From the NCBI GenBank assembly GCA_023423495.1, contig JAFAFM010000272.1, forward strand, positions 1 to 6,197: 6,197 nucleotides of DNA, in the 5' to 3' direction. The notes beneath the pieces are model-generated. The model made no database searches and had not been told where the DNA came from. It saw nothing but the letters and a program-made list of their open reading frames with translations. Of the stretch, positions 5,640-6,197 are shown piece after piece. A program made the translations under genes and the position numbers. The number at the start of each line of letters is the position of its first letter. The stretch's first letter is position 1. Source of the stretch: Armatimonadota bacterium (lineage in GTDB: Bacteria > Armatimonadota > Fimbriimonadia > Fimbriimonadales > Fimbriimonadaceae).

Positions 5640-6104
5640 ATGGCGAATGAGATTTTAGTCACGTCTGACGGCTTGGCGAAGCTCAAGGCTGAGCTTGAAG
5701 ATTTAAAGGGACCAACCAGGCAGCGGATTGCCGAGGCGATTCGGGAAGCAAAGTCGCATGGCGACCTTCGTGAAAATGCCGCTTACCATGAGGCCAAATT
5801 GAATCAGAGCCGGTTGGAATCACGCATTGCCGAGCTTGAAAAGGCAGTCCAAACTGCAAAGGTTGTAGAGCGTGACAATAGCGGAGGCGCACATCTGGGA
5901 TCCAAGGTCAAACTGTTGGACTTGGAGTTCGACGATGAATTCACGGTGACTCTTGTCGGTGCGTTTGAATCTGACCCTTCCCACGACTTGATCTCCATTA
6001 GCTCCCCATTGGGAGAGGCATTGTTGAACCAACAGCCGGGCGCCGAGGTGACGGTTCATTCGCCCAATGGGGTCAACCAGTATCGCGTGCTCGCCGTGGA
6101 TTAG
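5640..6104 (+). CDS. greA: Transcription elongation factor GreA
   Basis: GreA enters the RNA polymerase secondary channel and stimulates cleavage of the backtracked transcript, rescuing stalled complexes. Seen in 154 residues (E. coli 158): an N-terminal coiled-coil hairpin (about 8-76) opening with the typical EILVTSDGLAKLKAELEDL, and the family tip GDLRENAAYHEAK (41-53) with the acidic residues D42 and E45 that correspond to the catalytic D41 and E44 of E. coli GreA. A C-terminal FKBP-like domain follows (about 86-154) with ISISSPLGEALLNQ (117-130). ATG 5640 matches the family start exactly. It has no Shine-Dalgarno site and an extended -10 box ends 10 nt upstream, so translation is probably from a leaderless or nearly leaderless mRNA. 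It is divergent from the glycosyltransferase across 31 bp and is followed after 3 nt by a lipoprotein gene. Confidence 0.96.
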   Translation: MANEILVTSDGLAKLKAELEDLKGPTRQRIAEAIREAKSHGDLRENAAYHEAKLNQSRLESRIAELEKAVQTAKVVERDNSGGAHLGSKVKLLDLEFDDEFTVTLVGAFESDPSHDLISISSPLGEALLNQQPGAEVTVHSPNGVNQYRVLAVD

Positions 6105-6107
6105 CCC

Positions 6108-6197
6108 ATGAACCGCATCTGGTTACTGGCCCTGCTCGTTGTAGCTGGCTGTGGCGATCCGCAGCCGGAGAAGGTAGAGTCTGCCGGAGCCATTGGG
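6108..6197 (+). CDS. N-terminus of a putative lipoprotein (partial, right edge)
   Basis: The reading frame starts at ATG 6108, three bases after the greA stop, and is open to the window end (30 codons). The translation shows a lipoprotein signal peptide: basic MNR, hydrophobic IWLLALLVV and lipobox VAGC with the lipidated cysteine at residue 15, followed by a polar GDPQPEKVES linker. The mature protein would be exported by Sec and anchored to a membrane by signal peptidase II processing. Only about 15 mature residues are visible, so function is unknown. It is probably co-transcribed with greA; the ribosome site is weak, suggesting coupling. Confidence 0.75.
   Translation, partial: MNRIWLLALLVVAGCGDPQPEKVESAGAIG

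Noticed and set aside
5609..5686. 26-codon N-terminal extension of the glycosyltransferase
   Set aside because: It would overlap greA on the opposite strand, and the GT2 domain begins directly after ATG 5608.

Overview
This window is a densely packed stretch of a bacterial chromosome. By hand count GC is about 55-60% in most genes and nearer 43% in one membrane-protein gene. It holds seven complete protein-coding genes, a gene tail at the left edge and a gene head at the right edge. I see no rRNA, tRNA, CRISPR array, insertion sequence or phage gene, and no gene-free stretch longer than about 65 bases. Clues to the organism are a mix of ATG, GTG and TTG starts, few clear Shine-Dalgarno sites, promoter-like boxes very close to two start codons, a lipoprotein signal, and a Wzm/Wzt-type polysaccharide exporter. 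Together these suggest a free-living bacterium, probably with an outer membrane and a lineage that tolerates leaderless mRNAs (Armatimonadota-like is a guess). The sequence alone does not fix the taxon.

Left block, plus strand (1-1730): the end of an unidentified gene overlaps by 4 nt the TTG start of a DppF/OppF-type peptide ABC transporter ATPase. Two bases after that gene comes phoU, the regulator of phosphate transport and signalling. PhoU ends by running into the 3' end of a convergent ribokinase gene. The two coding regions share 20 bp, and a 7-bp-stem hairpin that looks like a shared bidirectional terminator lies across that end.

Middle block: the ribokinase gene (minus strand, 1711-2628) is divergent from a plus-strand run. 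That run is a small FKBP-like protein, an ABC-2 polysaccharide/teichoic-acid-type permease (Wzm-like) and its ATPase (Wzt-like, without the C-terminal carbohydrate-binding domain). The permease and ATPase overlap by ATGA. A GT2 glycosyltransferase on the minus strand (4688-5608) overlaps the ATPase 3' end by 50 bp. Exporter and glycosyltransferase plausibly serve the same cell-surface glycan, but the window shows only this fragment of any such locus.

Right block: greA (transcript cleavage factor) is divergent from the glycosyltransferase across about 31 bp. It is followed after 3 nt by the start of a lipoprotein gene cut by the window edge. I found no convincing undescribed multi-gene system. 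The most interesting signals are the terminator built into two overlapping genes, the leaderless-looking starts of ribokinase and greA, and the divergent FKBP-like protein beside the exporter.
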